From assembly GCA_963658695.1 (NCBI GenBank), contig CAVKRN010000029.1, positions 1-27,488 on the forward strand: 27,488 bases of DNA. The letters are read 5' to 3'. This document shows, one piece after another, positions 15,856-24,118 of this stretch. The stretch is from CAG-791 sp963658695 (GTDB lineage: Bacteria > Bacillota > Clostridia > Lachnospirales > Lachnospiraceae). Position numbers and translations under genes: made by a program. Below the pieces are notes generated by a model. It saw only the letters and a program-made list of their open reading frames with translations, had not been told where the DNA came from and searched no databases. The stretch's first letter is position 1, and every line of letters starts with the position of its first letter.

Positions 15856-16521
15856 TTACAGTACACCCTTCACAAAGATTTCCACGCCAATTGCAATCAG
15901 AATCACGCCGCCTAAGATCGTTGCCTTATCTGCGAGACGCTCGCCGAAGCGCTTGCCGAACAGCAGTCCGCTCATGCAAATGAGGAAGGTTGTAACTGCC
16001 ACTAATAAAGAGCAGGTAATTGCCATGCCTGTACCGTAGTCCGCAATGGTAAAACCCACCGACAAAGCATCAATCGATGTCGCAATTCCCTGCAGCATCA
16101 GCGTGCCAAAGCCAAGACAGGCGCCGCTTTTTGCATTCTCGCCCGCATTGTGAGCGGATGCGCTGCCGGCTACCCCCGCATCGAGACACGCAGTTTCTTT
16201 GCTTCCTTCTGCACCGGCGTCCTTTTTATTATTTTGGATTCCCTCGATCAGCATCTTGCCGCCGATCCAGGCCAAAAGTGCCAACGCAATCCAGGGGATA
16301 AACACGCGGAAGGCTTCAAACTGCTCCGCAATGGTGTGCACGCAAAGCCAGCCGATCATCGGCATGGCAAACTGGTATCCTGCGTAGGTTCCTGCAATGC
16401 CGCACATCTTTCTCCGGGACATTTCCGGCTCATTCAGTCCATTGGCAATGGAGACGGAAAATGCGTCCATGGCAAGCCCGACGCCAAGCGCGATGCTGTT
16501 GGTGATAAAAATGAAATTCAT
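15856..16521 (-). CDS. mntP: Manganese exporter MntP
   Basis: This 221-residue membrane protein has six predicted helices in two homologous halves. Each half carries the family's Asp-containing motif: AMDAFSVSIANGL near the N-terminus and ATSIDALSVGFTIAD in the second half. MntP (YebN) exports Mn2+ and protects against manganese excess. A hydrophilic Ala/Gly-rich loop of about 35 residues (near 100-135) separates the halves, longer than in E. coli MntP. ATG 16521 follows AAGGGAGCAGAC. The open frame upstream overlaps the leader terminator and is not part of the protein. The gene sits behind a yybP-ykoY Mn2+ riboswitch, which strongly supports the assignment. Confidence 0.95.
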   Translation of the reverse strand: MNFIFITNSIALGVGLAMDAFSVSIANGLNEPEMSRRKMCGIAGTYAGYQFAMPMIGWLCVHTIAEQFEAFRVFIPWIALALLAWIGGKMLIEGIQNNKKDAGAEGSKETACLDAGVAGSASAHNAGENAKSGACLGFGTLMLQGIATSIDALSVGFTIADYGTGMAITCSLLVAVTTFLICMSGLLFGKRFGERLADKATILGGVILIAIGVEIFVKGVL

Positions 16522-16555
16522 GTCTGCTCCCTTCTTGTTCGCCGCTGTCCCTGCA

Positions 16556-16590
16556 TTAAAAAGAGGCACAGCCTATGCGGCCATGCCTCC
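16556..16590 (-). terminator. Leader terminator (expression platform) of the mntP riboswitch
   Basis: On the minus strand GAGGCATGGCC pairs with GGCTGTGCCTC (two wobbles) over the loop GCATA, followed by TTTTT. It sits between the aptamer and the mntP ribosome site. It is therefore the probable off-state of the switch, with Mn2+ binding favouring read-through. It would also stop read-through from the HTH regulator gene. Confidence 0.85.
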
Positions 16591-16631
16591 GAAATCATCC
16601 ACTTCCCCATGCATAGCCGTATCAACAGATA

Positions 16632-16755
16632 TACATGAGTCTCGCATATTAAAGTAAGCCAGATCTCTGTCCCCGCAGCCTTTTAGCCGGCCACGGTCCT
16701 TTGAAATCAGTATGTTGACTTACTGCAGCAGTGTGCTTGCTACTCCCTCATTGAG
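16632..16755 (-). ncRNA. yybP-ykoY manganese riboswitch
   Basis: The minus strand carries the two conserved ends of this class. GAGGGAGTAGC (16749-16739) comes at the start and GCGAGACTCAT (16645-16635) at the end, and ATGAG/CTCAT form the closing helix. Between them are GTCAAC and several stems of the four-way junction (for example GGCCGGCTAAAAGGCTGC). The class senses Mn2+ and commonly precedes mntP genes, as here. A terminator hairpin follows 42 bases further on. Boundaries are approximate. Confidence 0.9.
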
Positions 16756-16760
16756 TGTAG

Positions 16761-16790
16761 ATTGTCGCATCCGGATGCAGAATTAGTCAA
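16761..16790 (-). promoter_or_regulatory. mntP promoter with a 12-base palindrome in the spacer
   Basis: TTGACT (16790-16785) and GACAAT (16766-16761) are spaced 18 bases apart, six bases before the riboswitch. The spacer holds the perfect palindrome GCATCCGGATGC (16778-16767), a candidate site for a dimeric regulator. The -35 overlaps the last codon and stop of the upstream HTH regulator gene. Confidence 0.6.
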
Positions 16791-18117
16791 TAAAAACATC
16801 ATTTTCCCGTTGAGTTGTACCCCCCCCCCAGGTTGGTTCTTTCTTCCATATTATGTCGTTGTTCAGCGTGCTGGTGCGACTGGAGAACCATTCCGCCAGT
16901 GGCACAGTCACGTTGCTGCTGGTGATGCAGATCATGTACTCATTCGTCGCGTACGGAACAAAAACAGCAGCACGCGTCCCGATCAGGAACATCCTCCAAT
17001 CCTTGGAAAGATGAATTCGATTCTCATCCAACAGCAGAAGTTCCGAATCTCTACGGCTGTCGATCCTCTCCCGAACATAGTCCATATCCGTTTCCGCAAG
17101 CTGAATCTCACCGCCGGACGCAATCGTTATGCCGTCATTGCAGAAGGAATCGATTCCCGACTGCAGCGTGAATTCCTGAATGTTCAAACTGCGATACGCC
17201 TGCCCGTACTGTACATAAAACGGATCCGACAGGTACCTGGATATCAGATCGTCATTCGCATACAGCCATATGCGCGGCTTTGGCGTAAGGACATACACCG
17301 GCTCCTCTCCTGCATTCTGCCACAGCTGCAGCAGAAAGCTTCGCACCTTTTCCGTGGTTGCCTCCGTGCTGGCCACCTCCGCAGCCTCCGTCAGCACATT
17401 CTGAAAATTCTCCCAATACGCCTTCACCACCTGCGGATTTGTACTGACCACCATCTGCTTCTCATCAAAGCTGACGACAATCAGCGTCTGCTGTCCGACG
17501 ATGTAGAACGGAAACGCATTTGTCCTTAATCCGGCCATAGAAACCGGCATGCGGTACGCGTGGAACTTGGCCCGCTGGCTTCGAAGATAACCAATCCACT
17601 CCGTCAATCTCCGAAAGCTCTCCTCTACCGTCTCCTCTTTGCCGTCATCCTCCGCGATAATCTGGCGCAGCTCTGCTCCTCCCTTCGCAACAGACTGCTC
17701 CGTTATTGCGCAGTACAGCTTGGCCGTACACACGCTGTTCGACGGAAGAAACATATCGAACTTCGTGTTGCCGATCTCCATCTCCCTGCGCACAAACTTT
17801 GAAAAGATCTCCTCCGCTTTCCCTGCAGGCTCACTATCCTCCGCAGAAAGCGCCTCAATAAACGCTCGAACGCACCTTCTTTGCTCCGCCTTCTCTCCTG
17901 CGCGCTCCTGCTCATAACAATCGATCAGCCGCGTAAAATAATCCCCATCTGCATGGATAAAATAGCAGATTTTCTGCAGCTGCTCCTCCGTCGCTACACG
18001 TGTCCCCCTCAGAATCTGATAGAACGTCGACCGATCAATACCGGTCTTCCGGATGATCGTATTCTTTGAAACATCAGCCTGTCCAAGAAGCTCAGCGAGC
18101 ATTCTTCCAACGCTCAT
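16783..18117 (-). CDS. HTH-domain regulator with large unknown C-terminal domain
   Basis: This 444-residue protein has an Xre-like helix-turn-helix at about residues 12-55 (DVSKNTIIRKTGIDRSTFYQILRGTRVATEEQLQKI). A charged linker follows, then about 350 residues with no domain I recognise. It is soluble, with no membrane segments. ATG 18117 is preceded by GAGGTAAGGGG. Near the 3' end the coding strand has ten consecutive G (16829-16820) encoding WGGGT, 17 codons before the stop. Loss of one G would extend the protein to a TAG at 16742-16740, inside the riboswitch. Gain of one would end it seven codons after the tract, at a TGA. The gene ends within the mntP promoter. Targets and signal are unknown. 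Confidence 0.75.
   Translation of the reverse strand: MSVGRMLAELLGQADVSKNTIIRKTGIDRSTFYQILRGTRVATEEQLQKICYFIHADGDYFTRLIDCYEQERAGEKAEQRRCVRAFIEALSAEDSEPAGKAEEIFSKFVRREMEIGNTKFDMFLPSNSVCTAKLYCAITEQSVAKGGAELRQIIAEDDGKEETVEESFRRLTEWIGYLRSQRAKFHAYRMPVSMAGLRTNAFPFYIVGQQTLIVVSFDEKQMVVSTNPQVVKAYWENFQNVLTEAAEVASTEATTEKVRSFLLQLWQNAGEEPVYVLTPKPRIWLYANDDLISRYLSDPFYVQYGQAYRSLNIQEFTLQSGIDSFCNDGITIASGGEIQLAETDMDYVRERIDSRRDSELLLLDENRIHLSKDWRMFLIGTRAAVFVPYATNEYMICITSSNVTVPLAEWFSSRTSTLNNDIIWKKEPTWGGGTTQRENDVFID
16820..16829 (+). repeat. Homopolymer C10 (G10 in the coding strand)
   Basis: Ten consecutive C lie on the plus strand, inside the 3' end of the HTH regulator gene. Runs of this length are prone to slipped-strand mispairing and also to sequencing error. 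Confidence 0.95.
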
Positions 18118-18253
18118 CGCCCCTTACCTCACTTTTTCTTCTGCTCGCCGTTGTACGTTACCATTACACAAACGGTTTGCAGATTCTCCCCGATTCTTCA
18201 CAACAGACGCCACCTATTCTTAAAAATTCATCTTACTCCGTAAGCAGACGCTA

Positions 18254-18281
18254 ATTGTAAGAATTTTTTAAAGTTTAACAA
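18254..18281 (-). promoter_or_regulatory. Promoter of the HTH regulator gene
   Basis: On the minus strand TTGTTA (18281-18276) and TACAAT (18259-18254) are spaced 16 bases apart in an A/T-rich setting, 137 bases ahead of the start codon. Confidence 0.45.
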
Positions 18282-18338
18282 GGTATTTTCAATATGCTAA
18301 GTGGCATTTCACACCTCTGTATGTTGCCACACAACAAT

Positions 18339-18402
18339 AATACCAGGGTCCAAGGATTCATCCCTGCTTTTCAACGGATTTCATCCTTTTGATCCTGGTA
18401 TT
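18339..18402 (-). terminator. Long inverted repeat at the end of the sugar operon
   Basis: AATACCAGG and CCTGGTATT are perfect outer arms. Inner segments AAGGAT and ATCCTT extend the stem imperfectly. It lies about 90 bases after the last gene of the sugar operon. The T run is weak (TATTATTGTT), so termination may be partial. Confidence 0.55.
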
Positions 18403-18492
18403 TGTTACTGTATAGGCAACAGACGGCGACGGACTCTGCCGCTTGATCAGCATCTATATGGCAACTATTCTCATTGTGTTATCATCCGCATA

Positions 18493-19758
18493 TCAGGTCC
18501 TCTGGTTGGCTTCCTTCACGGCCGCTGCAATGGATCGATTTGCCGGATAATACGGAATCAACATCGACTGCACCGCATGATACAAATCCGACTTCCCCGG
18601 CCAGACCGTACCCAGCAGCCGATTGTTCCGGTCCAGCTGGTGAAACCACGATCCATTTTCATGATCCTTCACCACCTCGTCCAGATACTTCAGGAACTGG
18701 CCGTAATAATTGTTGTAGATTTCCTTCCCGGTCACCTGATACAAAACCGCTGCAGTATTGATGGCTTCTGCCAGCGTCCAGTGCATACGGTCATGCACCA
18801 CCGGTTTCCCATCCCAGTCGGTGGTATAAACGATTCCCGGCGCGCCGTCCGTATTCCATCCATCCTCCACCGCGCGAAGGAACAGTGCCTCCGCCGCATC
18901 AATAAAGGGACTTGCCTGCGCCGGTATCACATCGGAGCCACCTTGCCAAGTTGAAAGCGCCCACTGTGTGATCAGTCTCGCCCATTCGATTCCATGCCCC
19001 GGCGTTGCCCCATAGGGCTTAAACGGGTCGTCCGGCTTATCCTTGTTGCATTCCAGATCCGGCGTCCAGTCACTGGTAAAATGTTCCGGAATCCGCCAGT
19101 TGTTGGCCTTTGCCCATGCAACGACATGCCCGATGATGCGTCCCGCGCGCGCGCGATAGGCTTCATTACCTTCCGCATCCGCCACTGCCAGAAATGCCTC
19201 CACGGTGTGCATGTTGGCATTCACGCCGCGGTAAGGATCCAGCTCAGTGAACTCGGTATTCCAGGTATCCGCAGAAAGCCCTTCCTCTTCATTCCAGAAA
19301 TACCGGTCATACACCTCTTTTGCATGCGCAAGAAGCTCCGCTGCGCCAGGTCTTCCGGCCAGCAAAGCACTGGAAGCTGCCAGAATCACAAAGGCATGAG
19401 CGTAGCACTGCTTGGGGCCAAGTTTCTCTCCCTCTGCCGTTGCAGCCGCATACCATCCGTCGTGCTCTTTATCCTGCAGTTCCTCCAGAAGCCCTCGCAG
19501 ACCGGCATCCACCAGTTCCTCACTCCCGGGGTATCCCAGTATCGTGCCAAGACTATATACATGTGTCATACGACAGGTGATCCAGGTTTCGCGGCTGCGT
19601 TCCTTCCACGGTGTCCCGTCATCTCCCAGCCAGTAGGCACCGCCCTCCGGCGAAGGGAAGGCGCGTCCAAAGCGAAGAAGCTCCTCGCATTCCTGTTTTA
19701 GAAAGGCGCGGTTTTCCTCTGTCCCGTATTGATATACTGCTTTATTTAATTTATCCAT
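18493..19758 (-). CDS. AGE-superfamily aldose-ketose isomerase (YihS-like)
   Basis: This 421-residue enzyme of the N-acylglucosamine 2-epimerase superfamily has an (alpha/alpha)6 barrel. From memory it resembles E. coli YihS throughout: WITCRMTHVYSLG (59-71), NANMHTVEAFL (180-190), ATPGHGIEWARL (251-262), GIVYTTDWDGKPVV (308-321) and GKSDLYHAVQSM (388-399). His184, His255 and His394 sit where the family has its active-site histidines. YihS-type enzymes interconvert mannose and fructose, and in sulfoquinovose pathways sulfoquinovose and sulfofructose. Cellobiose 2-epimerase is less similar. ATG 19758 follows GGGGGATAAGAC. It is the last gene of the operon, 136 bases after GH35. Mannose-type isomerisation is the likelier role because no sulfosugar genes are present. 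Confidence 0.88.
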   Translation of the reverse strand: MDKLNKAVYQYGTEENRAFLKQECEELLRFGRAFPSPEGGAYWLGDDGTPWKERSRETWITCRMTHVYSLGTILGYPGSEELVDAGLRGLLEELQDKEHDGWYAAATAEGEKLGPKQCYAHAFVILAASSALLAGRPGAAELLAHAKEVYDRYFWNEEEGLSADTWNTEFTELDPYRGVNANMHTVEAFLAVADAEGNEAYRARAGRIIGHVVAWAKANNWRIPEHFTSDWTPDLECNKDKPDDPFKPYGATPGHGIEWARLITQWALSTWQGGSDVIPAQASPFIDAAEALFLRAVEDGWNTDGAPGIVYTTDWDGKPVVHDRMHWTLAEAINTAAVLYQVTGKEIYNNYYGQFLKYLDEVVKDHENGSWFHQLDRNNRLLGTVWPGKSDLYHAVQSMLIPYYPANRSIAAAVKEANQRT

Positions 19759-19894
19759 GTCTTATCCCCCTGTACCATGTGCAAATTCCTGCGTTTCAGC
19801 GATTTGTCGTCCCATTTAATGTTGGGATTTCACACAGAACTATTGTGGCACAGCGGAATTAAAATATCCACTTGTTTCCGTTGTTTAAGTTTTA

Positions 19895-22138
19895 TTAATT
19901 GCCCATTCGAAAGACCACTTCTGTCGCCACTGCATTGACCCGGCAGGCCACGTGGTTTTCCATCCTCGGGTGGCGTTCGATATAGATCGGCGCATCTTCC
20001 TGCAGCGGATGGATCACCGCTGTCAGCTCGACACTTCCGCTCTTAACCAAATGCTTGAGACCGATTTCCCAAACCTGCCCCGTATAGAAATTATCCGCCA
20101 CCAGCTTGCCGTCCTTATAGAGCTGCGCCGATTCGCCTTCGTAGTCAATGCATAAAATTGCTTCCGCCAGCTCTTTTGCAACACCGTCCACACAGACAGA
20201 AAGCGTAAGATCCTGCCCATCGCACCGGCTCTTCTCACCCTCTGCGCTGCAGTGTACACCGCTTTGCTGCAGGTCTCTGCGTTCATACCAGACCAGTGCT
20301 TCCTTCTCCAGAAATGCTTCTTTATCCGTCAGCAGATTGCCCGACGTGTCCACTTCCGGTGCCGCCATTTCACCGTCCCGCAGGCACACCTCCCAGCCAT
20401 CCGGTGCCTGCTTCAGAAGCGGATAGCACTGAAATGCCGGCATAACCGAAGTCTTTCCGCGGCACAATCCATGCATGGTCCCTTTCCTGATGTCTTCCGG
20501 CGACTGATAGAAATCCGTATCACTGATCACCAGGACCTCTCTGCCACCCAGAATCAGCTTCTGCGCTCGCAATGCATCCTCTTCCCGCAGTGTCAAGATT
20601 CTGCAGCCTTCCAGCTCTCCGCGGATCCTATAATTAGGAAGGACGCCGTCCTTGGTATAGAAGACATAGGTATCCGGCTGCCCCTCTGTATCCCGAAGAC
20701 AGCAAAGCGGCACCGCGTGCGCCTGTTCCAGAACTGCTGTTTGTCCAATGGGCATCCCGAACGGGTAAAAATAATAGCTGCCCGCCAGTACATCCTGTTT
20801 CCCGTAATCCGCAAGGACCGTATGGCCATCCTCGTCATACGCACACAGCTCCGCTTCCTCAAAGGTTTTTGTACCGTAGCGTCGCACGTAGTTGTTGACA
20901 AAATAGTAACCCTGCCCGGTCTTTTGATTGCTGCGGACGGCCGTGCGAAGCGTGTCAAAATTGTCCACCTTCTCCGGGTTTCCCGGCTGCGGAATATAAT
21001 CCATTTCGGTCAATGCATCGCCAAAATCATGAATAAAAAGAGAAAGCCTGCGGATTCTGCGATAGGCATCTCCCAGCTGTCCGTATTCCCGGATGGGCGC
21101 ATTGAAATCATAGGATTTCACCGGCAGATCGTTGGGATAACCGGTTTCCCTGGATTCCTGGAGCGTTGTAAGCTTTCCCTCCGGATTTGTTCCGCCGTGG
21201 TACATGTAATAGCCTAGAAGGTTGCATCCGCTTCCCAGCTTCACAAGCGTCATAGCCTCCGTATCCTTCCCGGTCGCCACCGGGCGACGATGACTTGTCA
21301 CCTGAAGGCCGCCTCCCAGCTCTGCCGTAAGATACGGATACCGGTTCATATCAAAGGTAATTCCAATGCCAAGGCCATGATCGGATCCAATGTTGTGATC
21401 GTTGCGTTCTTTTGTGAACAGATAGTTCCCGGAGGGCTCAATTTCGGTAAGCCGCTGATCCCACGGTGCTTCGCAGTATCCGCCCATCACCGGCAGCATA
21501 CCGCCGGTAACAGCGCCGCCCCAGCCGGTTGCCGTGTAAATCTGGCTGGTTAGTCCAGCGTCCTTGGCTAGCAAGCGGAGCGTTCGCATATGCTCCTCGC
21601 CCTCTTCACCGATTCGTCCGCCGACATGCCCGTATTCATTTTCTATCTGAATCATGGCAATCGGGCCATCATCCTGCAGTAAAAGCCCCTTGGCCTGTCC
21701 GGCAATCTGTCCGTAGAACTTGCGCACCTCCTCCAGATAGGCGGGGTCATTGGTTCTGGTGGTCAGGAGATGATTTTTTTCCTTCTCAACCAGCCAGTCC
21801 GGAAAGCCGCCGTTGCGAACCTCGCCGTGTGCCCACGGGCCGATGCGAAGAACGCAGTGCATACCACACGCCTTCACCGTTTCCAGAAACTTCCGAAGGT
21901 TTCGATTGCCGGTAAAGTCCCACACATTTTCGATCTCTTCGTGGTGAATCCAGATCGTGTAGGCAGACACCAGATCGATGCCGCCTGCCTTCATCTTGTA
22001 GAGCTCCTCCTCCCAATCAGAGGCTTCAACACGGCTATAGTGAATCTCCCCCATCATCGGAAACCAAGGCTGCCCGTCTAACGTCAGATGCTGCGGGGTA
22101 TATCCCAAAACAGATTTGCTCGTCAGTGTTGTTCTCAC
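19895..22138 (-). CDS. Glycoside hydrolase family 35 beta-galactosidase
   Basis: This 747-residue enzyme has an N-terminal TIM barrel (about 10-340) with the GH35 hallmarks. FMMGEIHYSR-like entry (27-36), LRIGPWAHGEVRNGGFPDWL (97-116), the acid/base region IENEYG with Glu168, and LTAELGGG with probable nucleophile Glu273 are all present. Beta-sandwich domains follow. There is no signal peptide, so it acts in the cytoplasm on imported sugar, removing terminal beta-galactosyl residues. The start is GTG 22138 with AAGGGAGAG upstream. It lies 60 bases after the LacI-type repressor gene. Some positions differ from typical GH35 enzymes (IHHEEIE instead of a WNxHEP motif), so the exact substrate could differ from lactose. 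Confidence 0.9.
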   Translation of the reverse strand: MRTTLTSKSVLGYTPQHLTLDGQPWFPMMGEIHYSRVEASDWEEELYKMKAGGIDLVSAYTIWIHHEEIENVWDFTGNRNLRKFLETVKACGMHCVLRIGPWAHGEVRNGGFPDWLVEKEKNHLLTTRTNDPAYLEEVRKFYGQIAGQAKGLLLQDDGPIAMIQIENEYGHVGGRIGEEGEEHMRTLRLLAKDAGLTSQIYTATGWGGAVTGGMLPVMGGYCEAPWDQRLTEIEPSGNYLFTKERNDHNIGSDHGLGIGITFDMNRYPYLTAELGGGLQVTSHRRPVATGKDTEAMTLVKLGSGCNLLGYYMYHGGTNPEGKLTTLQESRETGYPNDLPVKSYDFNAPIREYGQLGDAYRRIRRLSLFIHDFGDALTEMDYIPQPGNPEKVDNFDTLRTAVRSNQKTGQGYYFVNNYVRRYGTKTFEEAELCAYDEDGHTVLADYGKQDVLAGSYYFYPFGMPIGQTAVLEQAHAVPLCCLRDTEGQPDTYVFYTKDGVLPNYRIRGELEGCRILTLREEDALRAQKLILGGREVLVISDTDFYQSPEDIRKGTMHGLCRGKTSVMPAFQCYPLLKQAPDGWEVCLRDGEMAAPEVDTSGNLLTDKEAFLEKEALVWYERRDLQQSGVHCSAEGEKSRCDGQDLTLSVCVDGVAKELAEAILCIDYEGESAQLYKDGKLVADNFYTGQVWEIGLKHLVKSGSVELTAVIHPLQEDAPIYIERHPRMENHVACRVNAVATEVVFRMGN

Positions 22139-22172
22139 TCTTTTCTCTCCCTTATGTCGGTACTTTTTCAGA

Positions 22173-22205
22173 GAAACGCTGATGGAATCTGCATTCCCCT
22201 AGCAC
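22173..22205. repeat. 33-base dispersed repeat, copy 2
   Basis: It starts GAAACGCTGATGGAATCTGC and ends CTAGCAC, aligning to 10087-10119 with 25 of 33 identities by eye. This copy overlaps the stop codon of the LacI-type gene, so the repeat supplies that protein's last residues. The central palindrome is degraded here. Confidence 0.45.
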
Positions 22206-23200
22206 ACCGTCTCTCTCAGTTCAATCCGGTAATGATTCAAATACCGGCTCGTGACCACCTCACCGCGTAAAAGCGCAAGCAGCGTTTGTGCCGCCTCTGC
22301 CCCCAGCGCTGCATCATCGAACTGAACGGATGTCACCGCCGGGACCGCATGCTCCAGAAGCGTACTGTCATAAAACGAAGCAAGACGCAGCTGCCTCGGA
22401 ACCGCAATACCCTTCCTGTGACATACCGACAGAATCTCCCCGGTAATGCGATCATCCATACCGATGATCCCTTCCGCACCGGATTCCATCAGCTGCAGCA
22501 CTGCCTGTTCCACCTCTTCTGCGTTCCGAACGCCCATATAAATCAGATTCGGGTCCGGTGATTTGCCTATGGCTTCAAATCCCTTTTGAAATCCGCGCAG
22601 CCTCGTTCTGGAAATCACGTGTCCAAAGGAGCCTCCAATCAGCGCCAGGCGTTGGATTCCCATATCAAGAAGGCGCCTGGTCAGTGCGATACAAGCCTCT
22701 TCGTTTTCATTGTCCACACAGATGCGCTGCGGATCCTCGCAGCTCCCGATGCTTACAAACGGAATACCGGTCTCCGTCAAATATTCGGCTGCTGCATCCT
22801 CGACCAGGGTTCTGGTCAGAATGATGCCATCTACCTTGTGATTCTCCACAATGCGGCGAATGGCGTCCGTCTCATTTTCATTTCCATTCGTGATGGTCAG
22901 GAGGAGATCATACCCTTCTGTTGTAGTCACCCGGTTGATTCCCAGAAGACACTTCTGAAAGAAAGGAAGGGTCTCTGCCTCGGTATCCTCGGGCCAGATT
23001 ACACCGATATTCCTGGTACACTGCTTCGCCAGGCCCTGCGCATACACGTTTGGCTTATAGTTATGCTCTTCAATATAGGCGCGCACCCGTTCGGTTGTTT
23101 CCTTTGAAATGCGCCCTTTCCCAGAAATCGCCCGGGATACCGTTGTTTTGGATACCCCGAGCGCTTCTGCAATGTCATCAATGGTCAGATTGGCTGGCAT
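22199..23200 (-). CDS. LacI family transcriptional repressor
   Basis: This 333-residue repressor has the LacI helix-turn-helix at residues 5-24 (LTIDDIAEALGVSKTTVSRA) and the hinge KPNVYAQGLA. A periplasmic-binding-protein-like ligand domain follows (NIGVIWP..., KVDGIILTRT, RLALIGGS, SVQFDDAALG). ATG 23200 is preceded by AAAGGGG. It lies inside the sugar operon, between the second permease (27-base gap) and GH35. It most likely binds the GCAACCGCTTGC operator downstream of the operon promoter (27328-27339) and releases it when sugar is present. The inducer is unknown. Confidence 0.92.
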   Translation of the reverse strand: MPANLTIDDIAEALGVSKTTVSRAISGKGRISKETTERVRAYIEEHNYKPNVYAQGLAKQCTRNIGVIWPEDTEAETLPFFQKCLLGINRVTTTEGYDLLLTITNGNENETDAIRRIVENHKVDGIILTRTLVEDAAAEYLTETGIPFVSIGSCEDPQRICVDNENEEACIALTRRLLDMGIQRLALIGGSFGHVISRTRLRGFQKGFEAIGKSPDPNLIYMGVRNAEEVEQAVLQLMESGAEGIIGMDDRITGEILSVCHRKGIAVPRQLRLASFYDSTLLEHAVPAVTSVQFDDAALGAEAAQTLLALLRGEVVTSRYLNHYRIELRETVC

Positions 23201-23227
23201 AGGATATTTCCCCTTTACTTGCCTTGC

Positions 23228-24118
23228 TTACCCCTTTACAGCTCCGCCTGTCACACCTTCTACGTAATACTTTTGCAGGCACATGAACAAAATGGTGACC
23301 GGAATGGCAACCAGAACACCGCCCGCGCAGAACCTGGTGAAGTACCCCTGATAGTCATTGGTCCATACCCAACGTGTCATACCTACTGCCACGTTGTAGC
23401 TGCTGTCGTGTCCGAATGCCACGTAGGATGCGAAGATATAGTCGCACCAGGGTGCCATGAAGGCAGTGAGTGCCGTATAGATTACAATTGGCTTCGACAA
23501 AGGCAGAATCATCTGATACATGATCTGGAAGCGGTTGGCTCCGTCAATGCGTGCCGCCTCATCCAGTGCCTTCGGAATGGTATCAAAGTAGCCCTTGCAC
23601 ACATAGTAGCCCATGCCGCTGCTGGCCGCCGATACCAGAATCAGCCCCGGAATGGCACCGGCCTGAGTCAGCCCGAACTGCTTGAGCAGGAAGTACAGGC
23701 AGATCATCGTAAGGAATCCCGGGAACATTCCCAAAATCAACCAGATTCTCATGAGGAGCTTTCGTCCCGTAAAGCGCATCCTGGACAGGGCGTATGAAAC
23801 GCACAGTACAATCAGTGTCTGCAGAATCGCAACAAAGAACGCAATGATAATGGTATTCCGATACCACAGAAGATAATTGGTTTCTCCGGACACCAGGAAT
23901 TTATAGTTGTCCAGCGAGAACTTCTGCGGAATCACATAACTGGCAACACCGCCGTATTCCGTTGCATAGGAACGAAAGCTCGTCATGACCAGTCCGAAGA
24001 ACGGGAACAGCCAGATGATGCTGATCAGAATCAGCGCGATATAGGCTGCAATGTTTCCTGCCCTGCGTCTTCCCGACATGGAGGCAGTTTTTGGGGTATT
24101 TGTATGATTGGCACTCAT
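23228..24118 (-). CDS. Sugar ABC importer permease (MalG/GanQ type)
   Basis: This 296-residue permease has six predicted helices and the EAA loop LDEAARIDGANRFQIMYQMIL. It pairs with the MalF-type permease upstream. The ATG at 24118 shares one base with the preceding stop (TGATG), so translation is coupled. A GTG one codon earlier (24121) is the alternative start. GAGGAGGG lies at a suitable distance. The tail RCAGGVLVAIPVTILFMCLQKYYVEGVTGGAVKG is typical of MalG-type permeases. Confidence 0.92.
   Translation of the reverse strand: MSANHTNTPKTASMSGRRRAGNIAAYIALILISIIWLFPFFGLVMTSFRSYATEYGGVASYVIPQKFSLDNYKFLVSGETNYLLWYRNTIIIAFFVAILQTLIVLCVSYALSRMRFTGRKLLMRIWLILGMFPGFLTMICLYFLLKQFGLTQAGAIPGLILVSAASSGMGYYVCKGYFDTIPKALDEAARIDGANRFQIMYQMILPLSKPIVIYTALTAFMAPWCDYIFASYVAFGHDSSYNVAVGMTRWVWTNDYQGYFTRFCAGGVLVAIPVTILFMCLQKYYVEGVTGGAVKG

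Larger units (their letters stand above)
18118..18492. other. Intergenic region between the sugar operon and HTH regulator
   Basis: This 375-base region has no credible gene. It holds the regulator's promoter (18254-18281), a near-palindrome CAAACCGTTTG on the minus strand at 18171-18181 that resembles LacI-type sites, a GTGGCA/TGCCAC hairpin at 18301-18330, and the long inverted repeat at 18339-18402. The rest, about 18403-18492, carries no recognised feature. Confidence 0.6.
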
